This document shows positions 54,293 through 62,798 of a stretch of 64,000 nt of DNA, piece by piece (positions within the stretch are counted from its first letter, which is position 1; the number at the start of each line of letters is the position of its first letter). The DNA lies in assembly GCA_963719485.1 (NCBI GenBank), contig OY970387.1, positions 1,984,001-2,048,000 of the forward strand. The letters are read 5' to 3'. A program made the translations under genes and the position numbers. This DNA is from Bog-473 sp963719485. Its GTDB lineage: Bacteria; Actinomycetota; Acidimicrobiia; Acidimicrobiales; RAAP-2. The notes below the pieces were generated by a model. It saw only the letters and a program-made list of their open reading frames with translations, searched no databases and was not told the origin of the DNA.

Positions 54293-55303
54293 GTGCCCGC
54301 TGTCACCGTCAATGACCTCGCCACACTGCCGTCCATCCCGGCGCCCGACCGGTCTCAGGCCGCCGAGCGACCGGTGAAGTCCGTGACCACGGCTCCCCGT
54401 GGGCTGGAGGGGGAGGGCTTCCCGGTCCGCCGGGCCTTCGCGGGATTGCAGCTGTCGGAGCTCGACCCCTTCGTGCATATGGACCAGATGGGGGAGGTCG
54501 ACTACGCCCCGGGGGAGCCGAAGGGGACGCCCTGGCACCCCCACCGCGGGTTCGAGACCGTCACCTACATGATCGACGGCACCTTCGCGCACCAGGATTC
54601 CCACGGCGGCGGTGGCCTCATCACGGACGGGGCCACCCAGTGGATGACGGCTGGCGGGGGCATCCTGCACATCGAGACGCCGCCGGAGGAGCTCGTGGTG
54701 GCCGGGGGCCGGTTCCACGGCATTCAGCTGTGGGTCAACCTGCCCGCCCGGGACAAGATGATCGAGCCCGCCTATCAGGGGCTCGAGGCGGGCGACGTGG
54801 CGCTGCTCTCGTCCGGCGACGGCGGCGCGCTGGTGCGGATCATCGCGGGGGACGTCGGCGGCCACCGTGGCCCGGGGTCGACCCACACGCCGATGGCCTT
54901 CGTGCACGCGTCGGTGGCTCCGGGGGCACTGCTCGAGGTTCCGTGGAACCCCGGATTCAACGCGCTCGTCTATGTGCTGACCGGATCGGGACGCGTGGGC
55001 AGCGAAGGTCGACCGGTCACCAGCGGGCAACTCGTCGCGTTCGGCCCGGGGGACTTCATCACCCTGCGGGCCGACGACACCCAGGATTCCGGGACGAGCC
55101 AGCTCGAAGCCCTGATCCTCGGGGGCCAGCCCATCGGGGAACCGGTGGAGCACTACGGGCCCTTCGTCATGAACACCCGCAGTGAGATCGTGCAGGCGCT
55201 CGAGGACTTCGAGGCCGGTCGGCTGGGCACCGTCCCGGCGAATGCCCTCATGCCGCACGTACCCGATCCGGATCCCGTGCGCGCAGAGCACACGGGCATC
55301 TAA
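54293..55303 (+). CDS. Pirin-family protein
   Basis: 336 residues, two cupin domains. Metal motif HPHRGFETVTY and HxH-type ligands with GGGILHIE in the first, VLTGSG in the second; C-terminal conserved GGQPIGEP. Pirins act as quercetinase-like dioxygenases or regulators; iron is the usual metal. GTG start. Convergent with a TetR gene 19 bases after its stop. Confidence 0.9.
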   Translation: MPAVTVNDLATLPSIPAPDRSQAAERPVKSVTTAPRGLEGEGFPVRRAFAGLQLSELDPFVHMDQMGEVDYAPGEPKGTPWHPHRGFETVTYMIDGTFAHQDSHGGGGLITDGATQWMTAGGGILHIETPPEELVVAGGRFHGIQLWVNLPARDKMIEPAYQGLEAGDVALLSSGDGGALVRIIAGDVGGHRGPGSTHTPMAFVHASVAPGALLEVPWNPGFNALVYVLTGSGRVGSEGRPVTSGQLVAFGPGDFITLRADDTQDSGTSQLEALILGGQPIGEPVEHYGPFVMNTRSEIVQALEDFEAGRLGTVPANALMPHVPDPDPVRAEHTGI

Positions 55304-55322
55304 TCCTCGGAGGCTCGACTCC

Positions 55323-55934
55323 TTACGCCGGCGGCCGGAGGCCGTCCTGGATCATGACGAGCAACCGCCCGCTCTGATCCGAGGTCAGCGTCGCGCTCAT
55401 GCACATGGAGCCGAGCAGCTGCATCAGGTCCTCCGCGTCGATGTCGGCCCGCACCAACCCCGCCTCCTGGGCCGGCGTGAGCACCAGGCCGAGGGCGCCC
55501 ACAATCCGCTCGCGTGATGCCGAGCGCAGCTCGGGGTTCTTCTCGAACGCCTCGTGCAGCTCGTTGAGGAACCGCTTCTTGCCCATCGCATAGCGCACGA
55601 ACGCCTCGAGCCACGCCACGAGCGCCGGCCAGGGCTCCATGGTCGCGGTGACCGACTCGGCGACGGTCGTCAGCTCGTCGACGTCCTCGCGGTAGACCGC
55701 CTCGACCACGTCGATGCGCTTGGGGAAGTGCCGGTACAGCGTCCCGATCCCGACACCCGCCTCCTTGGCGATGGCCTCCATGGAGGCGCCGCCGCCCTCT
55801 TGGGCGAACACCTTCCGCGCCGCCGTGACCAAGCGCTCGTAGTTGCGCTGGGCGTCGGCCCGCATCGGGCGTTCCACCCCGGCCTCGACGACGTCGTCCA
55901 CCGTCGTCGCCATCGACCTCGGTTGTGCCGTCAT
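55323..55934 (-). CDS. TetR-family regulator of the adjacent exporter
   Basis: 203 residues. Helix-turn-helix SMEAIAKEAGVGIGTLYRHFPKR. Long N-terminal tail; ATG at MTAQPRS is used, a later ATG (MATTVDD) is possible. Divergent from a DHA2 exporter, with a promoter and a CCTCCG/CGGAGG inverted repeat in between. The classic repressor/exporter layout. Confidence 0.88.
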   Translation of the reverse strand: MTAQPRSMATTVDDVVEAGVERPMRADAQRNYERLVTAARKVFAQEGGGASMEAIAKEAGVGIGTLYRHFPKRIDVVEAVYREDVDELTTVAESVTATMEPWPALVAWLEAFVRYAMGKKRFLNELHEAFEKNPELRSASRERIVGALGLVLTPAQEAGLVRADIDAEDLMQLLGSMCMSATLTSDQSGRLLVMIQDGLRPPA

Positions 55935-55967
55935 CGTCCTGCGTTCCCTCCCGGCGAAAATTCCGTC

Positions 55968-56013
55968 TTGCAAAGCGGAGCCACCCTCCGTATACTAATC
56001 GGAGGAAGCTTCC
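55968..56013 (+). promoter_or_regulatory. Exporter promoter with TetR-type operator
   Basis: TTGCAA (55968-55973), 17 bases, TATACT (55991-55996) form a good promoter for the exporter. CCTCCG-N9-CGGAGG (55985-56005) covers the -10, and the palindrome GGAAGCTTCC follows at 56004-56013. Fits TetR repression. Confidence 0.7.
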
Positions 56014-56048
56014 GCTTACCAGAGTACCAGCGGACAGATCGGAATCAA

Positions 56049-57635
56049 ATGCCTTCTTCTCTCATTGTCGCGCCTCGTCCCGCGCCCGTCGGCGGTCCCG
56101 CCGCGGGGCCGCCCGGACGCCTGAAGTCCCTGCTCAGCAGCCCCTCGGTGTTCCTCTTCGTGATCCTGACCTCCCAGCTCATGGTGGTCCTGGACACGAC
56201 GATCGTGAACGTCGCCCTGCCTCACATCCAGGAGGGGCTGGGCCTGTCAGGGGGCGAGCTCTCCTGGGTCCTCAACGCCTACCTGCTGACCTTCGGCGGC
56301 CTCCTGCTCCTCGGGGCCCGGTGTGGGGACCTCCGCGGGCGGCGCCGCACCTTCCTTGCCGGCATCGCCATCTTCACGGTGAGCTCCCTCTTCGGCGGGT
56401 TGGCCGTCTCGGGCTGGATGCTCCTGTCCGCCCGGGCCCTCCAGGGGGTGGGCGCCGCGCTGGCCGCTCCCTCGTCGCTGGCGCTCCTCACCACCATGTT
56501 CTCGGAAGGGCGCCAACGGACCCGGGCCATCGCCCTCTTCACTACTGTCTCAGCGGCCGGCGGGGCCATCGGCCTGGTGGCGGGTGGCGCGCTGACGCAA
56601 CTCGTGTCGTGGCGCTGGGTCATGTTCGTGAACGTCCCGATCGGGATCGCCGTCCTGATCGTCGGGCGCATCGTCCTGCACGAGACGGAGCGCCGCACCG
56701 GGCACTTCGACGTCGCCGGCGCGCTCACGTCGACGCTCGGCATGTCGGGCATCGTGCTCGGGCTGGTCGAGGCGGGCAGTCGCGGATGGTCGAGCCTCGT
56801 GACCATCGGCTCCCTCGCCATCGGCGCGCTCCTGCTCGGGGTGTTCGTGCGGATCGAGACCAGGGCCGAGGAGCCGATCGTGCCGCTGCGTCTCTTCGCC
56901 AGCGGCACGCGCACGGCGGCCAACGTCTCGCGTGGGCTGATGTACGCGGGCATGTACGGGATGTTCTTCTTCGTCGGTCAGTTCCTACAGGACGTGCAGG
57001 GGTACTCGCCGCTGCGCACCGGTCTGTCGTTCCTGCCCATGCCCCTCTCGGTGTTCCTCTCGTCACAGCTGGTGAGCAAGGTCCTGATCGGCCGGGTCCG
57101 CCCCAAGGCGCTGATCATGACGGGGATCGGCCTGACGGTCGTCGCCCTGCTCCTGTCGAGCCAGCTGCACGCCGGCGCCTCGTACCAGCAGATCCTGCTC
57201 AGCCTGGTGCTCCTGGGCTTCGGCTCGGGGACCGCGCTGGTGCCGCTCACGACGGCCGGGCTCGCCGGGGTGGACCCCGGTGACGCCGGAGCGGCGTCGG
57301 GGCTGGTCAACGTCACGCAGCAGCTGGGGGCGGCCCTCGGGCTCGCCGTGCTCGTCACGGTCCTCAGCGGTGCCGCCGGCCACGCGCAGCTCAAGGCCGG
57401 GGCCGCCGTCCCGACAGACATGGTGCACGGCCTCGATCTGACCTTCGGCGTGGCTGCCCTCTTCGGGATCGCTGCGCTCGTCATGGTGGCCCTCCTGGTC
57501 CACCCGCCGGCGCACGACGCCGATGCCCAGGCCGGGCCGGCCGAGCGCGAGCGGGCGCGCGAATTGGCCGACGCCGAGTTCGAGCTCGTCTACGGCGAGG
57601 GCTTCGAATGGTCGGGACCGGAGCTCGTGGCGTAG
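56049..57635 (+). CDS. DHA2-family MFS exporter
   Basis: 528 residues, 14 helices, opening FVILTSQLMVVLDTTIVNVALP and GARCGDLRGRRRTFL (motif A). Drug:proton antiporter type. The long upstream frame overlaps the TetR gene and is not real; the ATG at MPSSLIV follows the promoter at a normal distance. C-terminal Ala/Glu-rich tail. Paired with a divergent TetR. Confidence 0.9.
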   Translation: MPSSLIVAPRPAPVGGPAAGPPGRLKSLLSSPSVFLFVILTSQLMVVLDTTIVNVALPHIQEGLGLSGGELSWVLNAYLLTFGGLLLLGARCGDLRGRRRTFLAGIAIFTVSSLFGGLAVSGWMLLSARALQGVGAALAAPSSLALLTTMFSEGRQRTRAIALFTTVSAAGGAIGLVAGGALTQLVSWRWVMFVNVPIGIAVLIVGRIVLHETERRTGHFDVAGALTSTLGMSGIVLGLVEAGSRGWSSLVTIGSLAIGALLLGVFVRIETRAEEPIVPLRLFASGTRTAANVSRGLMYAGMYGMFFFVGQFLQDVQGYSPLRTGLSFLPMPLSVFLSSQLVSKVLIGRVRPKALIMTGIGLTVVALLLSSQLHAGASYQQILLSLVLLGFGSGTALVPLTTAGLAGVDPGDAGAASGLVNVTQQLGAALGLAVLVTVLSGAAGHAQLKAGAAVPTDMVHGLDLTFGVAALFGIAALVMVALLVHPPAHDADAQAGPAERERARELADAEFELVYGEGFEWSGPELVA

Positions 57636-57938
57636 CCCGGATGTGAGTGACGCCCGCTCACCCCTTGAACCCGCCGGACATCTTCCGCCGACTATCAGCA
57701 ATCTCGTTTATAGCTTCCCTGACCCCTGGCAGGGACGTCGTGCCGACGTGAAAATAGGTGTCGGGTCGCCCGCGACGCCGACCGTACTTGGGAGGAGAAC
57801 CCGCTTTATAGCTTGGCGCCGGGGCCCGACCATCTGGGTCATGCACTGTTGCTTCGAGCACGCGGATCAGTATTTCGGACTTGACCGAGGCCCCCGGGCG
57901 TCCCATTCCCATCGGACGGAACGACAGGGGGTGCTGCT
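57636..57938 (+). ncRNA. IS110 5' non-coding region, candidate bridge RNA
   Basis: 303 bases between the exporter stop and the IS110 transposase ATG. In the IS110 group such regions encode the bridge RNA that guides recombination. TTTATAGCTT occurs twice (57707-57716 and 57805-57814), 98 bases apart in a GC-rich setting, as two guide loops might. A hairpin TCCCTG-N8-CAGGGA lies at 57716-57735. The exact ends and the RNA itself are not proven. Confidence 0.4.
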
Positions 57939-59270
57939 ATGGCCCACGAATCCCAGTTCATCGACGAAGAAGACCCCGAGGAGGTGGTGGAACGGGCCGG
58001 GGCGATCGATGTGGCCAAGGCTTCGGCCAAGGTCTGCGTCCGCGTCCCGCACCCAAAGCTCGCCGGTCGGCGTCAGAGCAGGGTCTTTGACGTGGGCACG
58101 ACAACGGGGGCGATCATGGCCCTGGCCGACGAGCTGGCCGAGGAGGCTGTCGAGCGTGTCGTGGTCGAGTCGACCTCTGACTACTGGAGGCCATTCGTCT
58201 ATCTGCTCGAAGCGCGTGGGTTGGTGGTCTGGCTGGTCAACGCCCGCGACGTCAAGCAGGTGCCGGGGCGTCCGAAGACCGATCGTCTCGACGCCGTCTG
58301 GCTGGCCAAGCTCAACGAGCGCGGCATGCTGCGCCCGAGCTTCGTGCCCCCCGCCGAGATCCGCGTCCTGCGCGACTACACCCGCCTGCGCGTCGACCTC
58401 GTCGGCGAGCGCACCCGTCACAAGCAGCGCGTCGAGAAGCTCCTCGAAGATGCCCTCATCAAGATCTCGGTGGTCGCCAGCGACATTTTCGGGGTGTCCG
58501 GACGGGCCATGCTCGACGCGCTCATCGCCGGCGAGCGTGACCCCGAGGTCCTCGCTGAGCTCGCGGTGGGAAGGCTCAGATCCAAGCGCTTCACCCTCCA
58601 AGAGGCCTTGCGGGGCCGCTTCGACGAGCACCACGGCGAGCTGCTCGCGCTCTTGCTCGAGCAGATCGACGCCCTCAGCGCCAAGATCGAGCGCCTCACC
58701 GAGCGCGTTGAAGAGCTCTTGGCCGACCTCCCGGCGGCGAGGGCCCCCTCGGGCGGACCGAGCGACGGCCAAGGAGCACCCCTCGACGCCGTGGCGCGCC
58801 TCGATGAGATCACCGGCATCGGCCGATCTGCGGCCCATGCCATCATCGCCGAGGTCGGCCTCGACATGGCCCAGTTCCCGACCCCGGGCCACCTCGTGTC
58901 GTGGGCCAAGCTCTCGCCGCGCACGATCCAGTCCGGAGCGACGAACCGATCGGGCAAGACGGGGCGGGGGAACCCCTACCTCAAGCGCGCCCTCACCGAG
59001 GCTGCCGCGGCGGCAGGGCGCACCGACACCTTCTTGGGTGAGCGCTATCGACGCCTGGCTCGTCGGCGGGGCCGGCTCAAGGCCCTCGTCGCCGTCGCTC
59101 GTTCCATCCTCGTCATCGTCTGGCACCTCCTGGCCGATCCCACCAAGCGCTTCTCGGACCTCGGCTCGAACTTCTACGTCCGTTCGGTGCACACCGAACG
59201 CCGCACCCGCAACCTCGTGCGCCAGCTCGAGGTCCTCGGTCACTGCGTCACCCTCAGCCCGGCGGCGTAG
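57939..59270 (+). CDS. IS110-family transposase (bridge-recombinase type)
   Basis: 443 residues. RuvC-like N-terminus with DEDD residues: Asp in GAIDVAKAS, Glu in VVVESTSDYW and the pair in KTDRLDAVW. The C-terminal Transposase_20 domain has the HhH-like ITGIGRSAAHAIIAEVG and the Ser in TNRSGKTGRGNPYLKRAL. Full length, no frameshift, so probably active. IS110 enzymes use a guide RNA and a DEDD/Ser mechanism. It sits between two TetR/exporter modules. Confidence 0.93.
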   Translation: MAHESQFIDEEDPEEVVERAGAIDVAKASAKVCVRVPHPKLAGRRQSRVFDVGTTTGAIMALADELAEEAVERVVVESTSDYWRPFVYLLEARGLVVWLVNARDVKQVPGRPKTDRLDAVWLAKLNERGMLRPSFVPPAEIRVLRDYTRLRVDLVGERTRHKQRVEKLLEDALIKISVVASDIFGVSGRAMLDALIAGERDPEVLAELAVGRLRSKRFTLQEALRGRFDEHHGELLALLLEQIDALSAKIERLTERVEELLADLPAARAPSGGPSDGQGAPLDAVARLDEITGIGRSAAHAIIAEVGLDMAQFPTPGHLVSWAKLSPRTIQSGATNRSGKTGRGNPYLKRALTEAAAAAGRTDTFLGERYRRLARRRGRLKALVAVARSILVIVWHLLADPTKRFSDLGSNFYVRSVHTERRTRNLVRQLEVLGHCVTLSPAA

Positions 59271-59277
59271 GACCGGT

Positions 59278-59312
59278 CTCGGGACGTTGTCCCGAGCGGG
59301 GCTCCGCCCCGC
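59278..59312. terminator. Two tandem GC hairpins after the transposase
   Basis: CTCGGGAC-GTT-GTCCCGAG (8-bp stem) is followed by GCGGGGC-TCC-GCCCCGC (7-bp stem). They may stop transcription or belong to the element's right end. No T-tract. Confidence 0.55.
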
Positions 59313-59442
59313 ACCCCGTCCTCGCGCGCCCTGGTCACGTTATTTTCGGATCAGTTGAAAAACATCCCCACCGGTGCTCGCTCCTCGGGCGACCCCACCG
59401 CCGCCGGGTGCCGGGATCGCGGAGAGATGCCAGCGCGGCTCG

Positions 59443-60981
59443 TCAGTAGATCTCGGTCGGGAGGAGCTCGGCCTCCGTGTCCGCACCTTCCGCACCGTCC
59501 GCACCGTCCGCAACGGCCACCGGCTGCCCCGGGTGCACATCGATGAGCACACCCCCGATCAGCGCCGCCAGGACGAAGATCCCGGCCACCCACCAGCTGG
59601 CCGTCGCGTAGCCGTGCACCGTCGCCTTGGCGACGACGCCGCTGCTGTGCCCAGCCCCGGCGTGGGAGGCCAGGTAGGTGGCGGTGGCGGCCGCCGCGAT
59701 GGTGTTGAGGAGCGCGGTGCCGATGGACGCCCCGATCTGCTGCGACGTGTTCGTCATGGCCGAGGTCACGCCGACGTCCTTCGGTTCGGCGTTCTGCGTC
59801 GCGGTGCTGATGCACGGCACGAGGGCGAGCCCCAGTCCGAGGCCGAGCAGGAGCTCACTCGGCAGCACGTGGGTCACATAGGCGGCGTCGGGGGTCAACG
59901 TGGTGAAGAGGGCGGCACCGACCGCCGCGATCAGCAGGCCGGGCACGACGAGCAGCCGCGTCCGCACGCGCGGCATCAGGCGGCTGGCCAGTTGCGTCGC
60001 CGCCAGCCCGTTGAGGGCCAGCAGCGGGAGGAAGGCGACACCCGTGAGGAGCGGGGAGTAGTGGTCGATCGTCTGCAGGAGATAGGTGAGGAACAGGAAG
60101 GTGCCGAACATGCCTGTGACGGCGAGCATGATGGTCAGGAACGACCCGGCCCGGTTCCGGTTCCGCAACACGCGGAGCGGCAGGAGGGGATTCGGGCCCT
60201 TGCTCTGCCACAGGATGAAGGCGCCGAGCAGCAGCACGGCGGCCACGAGAGCGGCCTTGACGTCGGTGGCGCCCCATCCGCTCGTGCCGGCCTCGCCGAG
60301 CCCGTAGACGAGGCTGACCAAGCCGCCGCAACCGAGGACCACGCCGAGCACGTCGAGCCGTACGCCGCGCATACCCGTGCGATCGGGGAGCATGGTGAAG
60401 GCGCCGAAGAGGACGAGCGCGGCGATGGGCAGGTTCACGTAGAGGCACCAGCGCCAGTCGGCGTACTGGGTCAGGAAGCCGCCGAGGATGAGCCCGAAGG
60501 CGGATCCGGCGATGGCGATGGTGGCGTAGATCCCGAACGCCCGCCCCCGTTCACGCGGGTCGGTGAAGGTCGACGTCAGGATGGACAGCACGGACGGAGC
60601 CAGCAGGGCACCGAAGAGGCCCTGCAGCCCACGAGCGCCGATGAGCATGAGCGTGGTCTGGGCGGCGCCCCCGATGGCCGAGGCCAGGGCAAAACCCAGG
60701 ACCCCCGCCATAAGCGTCCGCTTCGGACCGAACATGTCGCTGATCCGCCCGCCCAGGAGGAGGAAGCCGCCGAAGGCCAGGGTGTAGGCCGTGACGACCC
60801 ACTGCCGGTCGGTGTTCGAGAATCCGAGCGCGTGCTGCGCGGAGGGCAGGGCGATGATCATGATGGTCGAATCGAGCACCACCATGAGCTGGGCGCCGGC
60901 GATCACCACGAGGATCCACCAGTGGGCGCGGGTCGTCCCTCCGGTGCCAGCGCCCGCGTCGACGTCCTGCAGCGTGGTCAC
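59443..60981 (-). CDS. DHA2-family MFS exporter
   Basis: 512 residues, 14 helices, opening LVVIAGAQLMVVLDSTIMIIALP and GGRISDMFGPKRTLM. Closely similar in layout to the exporter at 32163 (shared FSNTDRQWVVTAYTLAFG-type segment). GTG overlaps the TetR stop (GTGA), so the longer upstream frame is rejected. Regulator and pump form one operon here, whereas the other TetR module is divergent. Confidence 0.9.
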   Translation of the reverse strand: MTTLQDVDAGAGTGGTTRAHWWILVVIAGAQLMVVLDSTIMIIALPSAQHALGFSNTDRQWVVTAYTLAFGGFLLLGGRISDMFGPKRTLMAGVLGFALASAIGGAAQTTLMLIGARGLQGLFGALLAPSVLSILTSTFTDPRERGRAFGIYATIAIAGSAFGLILGGFLTQYADWRWCLYVNLPIAALVLFGAFTMLPDRTGMRGVRLDVLGVVLGCGGLVSLVYGLGEAGTSGWGATDVKAALVAAVLLLGAFILWQSKGPNPLLPLRVLRNRNRAGSFLTIMLAVTGMFGTFLFLTYLLQTIDHYSPLLTGVAFLPLLALNGLAATQLASRLMPRVRTRLLVVPGLLIAAVGAALFTTLTPDAAYVTHVLPSELLLGLGLGLALVPCISTATQNAEPKDVGVTSAMTNTSQQIGASIGTALLNTIAAAATATYLASHAGAGHSSGVVAKATVHGYATASWWVAGIFVLAALIGGVLIDVHPGQPVAVADGADGAEGADTEAELLPTEIY

Positions 60982-61670
60982 CCGCCCGCCCCCGTGGGCC
61001 CCGACGGTTGCTCGTGCCTCGAGAGGATCCGGTCCACCTGGTTCTGGCTCAGCGGGGGGTGCGCCAGCTCGGCCTCGGAGGGACGCATGCCGGCGACAAC
61101 GAGGTCGAGATGCCGCTTCCATGCTTCCGGGGCGTTCGAGCCGCTGGTCTCGAGCACGCCCCGTATCGACCACATCACGAGCGAGATGTCGGTGCTCGTG
61201 AGGTCGAGGCGCACCCGGCCGTGCGCCTGCGCATCAGCGAGCAGGCCGGCGATGAGCTGTCGTGCCGTCCCCACGAGATGGTGATCCGACTTCCAGAGCT
61301 TCGGGAGGCAACCGAGATGGTCCGCTTGATACGCGCTCGACGCCTCGAGGAAGTGCTCGAGCCCGGTGCCGTCCGGCCAGGCCGCCGCCTCCTCTGCCAT
61401 GGCGATCGTCGCCTCGAGGACCTCGGAGACCAGCGCCTCGATGAGCGCGTCCTTCGAGGGGAAGCGGCGGTAGAGCGTGCCCATCCCGACGCCGGCCACC
61501 CGCGCCACGTCGGCCACGCTGGCCTCGAGCCCCTTCTCCTCGAAGACCTGTCCCGCCGCCGCCAGCAGTCGCTCCCGGTTCTTCAGGGCGTCGCTGCGCA
61601 TCGGCCGGCTCAGGGTGGTGGCGGATGGCCCGCTCCGCCCTCCCGCCCGGCTCTTATCCGGAGAAGTCAC
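60978..61670 (-). CDS. TetR-family regulator
   Basis: 230 residues from the GTG, or 207 from an inner ATG (MRSDALKNRERLL). Helix-turn-helix SVADVARVAGVGMGTLYRRFPSK. The GTG lies exactly seven bases after a TACGTT -10, so the message would be leaderless; this favours it. The gene overlaps the exporter start. Two inverted repeats over the promoter suggest autoregulation. Confidence 0.82.
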   Translation of the reverse strand: MTSPDKSRAGGRSGPSATTLSRPMRSDALKNRERLLAAAGQVFEEKGLEASVADVARVAGVGMGTLYRRFPSKDALIEALVSEVLEATIAMAEEAAAWPDGTGLEHFLEASSAYQADHLGCLPKLWKSDHHLVGTARQLIAGLLADAQAHGRVRLDLTSTDISLVMWSIRGVLETSGSNAPEAWKRHLDLVVAGMRPSEAELAHPPLSQNQVDRILSRHEQPSGPTGAGG

Positions 61671-61706
61671 TCCGGTTAACGTACCCGAAGCGGAGTGATC
61701 AGTCCA
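61658..61706 (-). promoter_or_regulatory. TetR/exporter promoter with two inverted repeats
   Basis: Minus strand: TGGACT, 17 bases, TACGTT, then the GTG after seven bases. CCGGAG-N6-CTCCGG (61658-61675) and TCACTCCG-N16-CGGAGTGA (61667-61698) overlap it. The CGGAG core also occurs at the other TetR module. Confidence 0.65.
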
Positions 61707-61748
61707 CTTCGTTCGTGGAAGGTCCGTGGGGCGGCCGAGGTGATGGTC

Positions 61749-61787
61749 CTGACGCCGGGCCCTTTCGTTGGCGATAATGCCCCCGGC
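61749..61787 (+). promoter_or_regulatory. Promoter of leaderless adenosine deaminase
   Basis: CTGACG, 18 bases, GATAAT (61773-61778), then nine bases to the ATG, with no ribosome site. The transcript should start at or next to the ATG. Confidence 0.55.
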
Positions 61788-62798
61788 ATGACGGACAGAG
61801 AGACGTTCATTCGGCAGCTCCCCAAGGCCGAACTGCACGTGCACATCGAGGGGACGCTCGAGCCCGAGCTGGCCTTCGAGCTCGCGGCGCGGAACGAGGT
61901 GCCGCTGGCCTACGCGGATGTGGCGGCACTCCGCCGCGCCTACGTCTTCGCAGACCTACGGTCCTTCCTGGACATCTACTACGCCAATTGCGCGGTACTC
62001 CTCACCGAGCGGGACTTCTACGACCTCACGATGGCCTACCTGTCCAGGGCGGCCGGGCAGGGCGTGCGCCACGCCGAGATCTTCTTCGACCCGCAGACGC
62101 ACACCCGGCGCGGCGTCTCCTTCGAGACCTGCATCACGGGGATCCGCCGGGCCCTCGACGACGGAGTGGCGACGTGGGGGATCTCCTCGGGCCTGATCCT
62201 GTGCTTCCTGCGCGACCTGACCGAGGAGGCCGCGCTGCAGACGCTGGAGGAGGCGCGGCCCTTCGTGCACCACCTGACGGCGGTCGGCCTCGACTCGGCC
62301 GAGGTGGGCAACCCTCCGTCCAAGTTCACCGAGGCGTTTCGGCGGGCCCGGGAGATGGGGCTCCCGGGCGTGGCCCACGCCGGAGAGGAGGGTCCCCCCG
62401 CCTACATCTGGGAGGCGCTCGATGCATTGGGGGCGCGGCGCATCGATCACGGGGTGCGCTGCTTGGAGGACGAGCGGCTGGTGGACCGCCTGGCACGCGA
62501 GCAGATCCCGCTGACCGTGTGCCCGTTCTCCAACGTCAGGCTCCGGGTCTTTCCGTCCCTGTCGCGCCACGATCTCCCCGCCCTCCTGCGGCGCGGCCTC
62601 CTCGTCACGATCAACTCGGACGACCCCGCCTACTTCGGTGGCTACGTCGCCGACAACATGGCCGCGGTCGCCGACGCCTTCGACCTCGACCGGGACACGA
62701 TCGCCCAGTTGGCGCGCAACTCCTTCTGCGCCTCGTTCCTGCCCGACTCGGCCAAGCAAGCCTGCATCGCCGAGGTCGACGCCATGATGGTCGGGTGA
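61788..62798 (+). CDS. Adenosine deaminase-family protein
   Basis: 336 residues. Metal motif AELHVHIEGTL, His and Glu in GVAHAGEEGP, His in RIDHGVRC and the Asp pair in TINSDDPAYFG, the complete zinc active site of adenosine/adenine deaminase. Close to the adenine/6-aminodeoxyfutalosine deaminase branch (for example RNSFCASFL ending). Converts adenosine or adenine to the deaminated form. ATG with a -10 nine bases ahead points to leaderless translation. GTGA overlap with the next gene. Confidence 0.9.
   Translation: MTDRETFIRQLPKAELHVHIEGTLEPELAFELAARNEVPLAYADVAALRRAYVFADLRSFLDIYYANCAVLLTERDFYDLTMAYLSRAAGQGVRHAEIFFDPQTHTRRGVSFETCITGIRRALDDGVATWGISSGLILCFLRDLTEEAALQTLEEARPFVHHLTAVGLDSAEVGNPPSKFTEAFRRAREMGLPGVAHAGEEGPPAYIWEALDALGARRIDHGVRCLEDERLVDRLAREQIPLTVCPFSNVRLRVFPSLSRHDLPALLRRGLLVTINSDDPAYFGGYVADNMAAVADAFDLDRDTIAQLARNSFCASFLPDSAKQACIAEVDAMMVG

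Larger units (their letters stand above)
57636..59355 (+). mobile_element. IS110-family insertion element (limits approximate)
   Basis: The transposase plus flanking non-coding DNA. The left limit is set after the exporter stop and the right at a CGGATCAGT copy near 59355; IS110 elements lack terminal inverted repeats, so these are estimates only. Confidence 0.55.

Noticed and set aside
57658..57912. 84-codon minus-strand frame in the IS110 upstream region
   Set aside because: No ribosome site or known motif; better explained as non-coding DNA of the element.
57863..59355. CGGATCAGT at 57863 and 59347 as element ends
   Set aside because: A 9-mer match could be chance, and these ends would leave only 67 bases upstream of the transposase. 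Used only for an approximate right limit.
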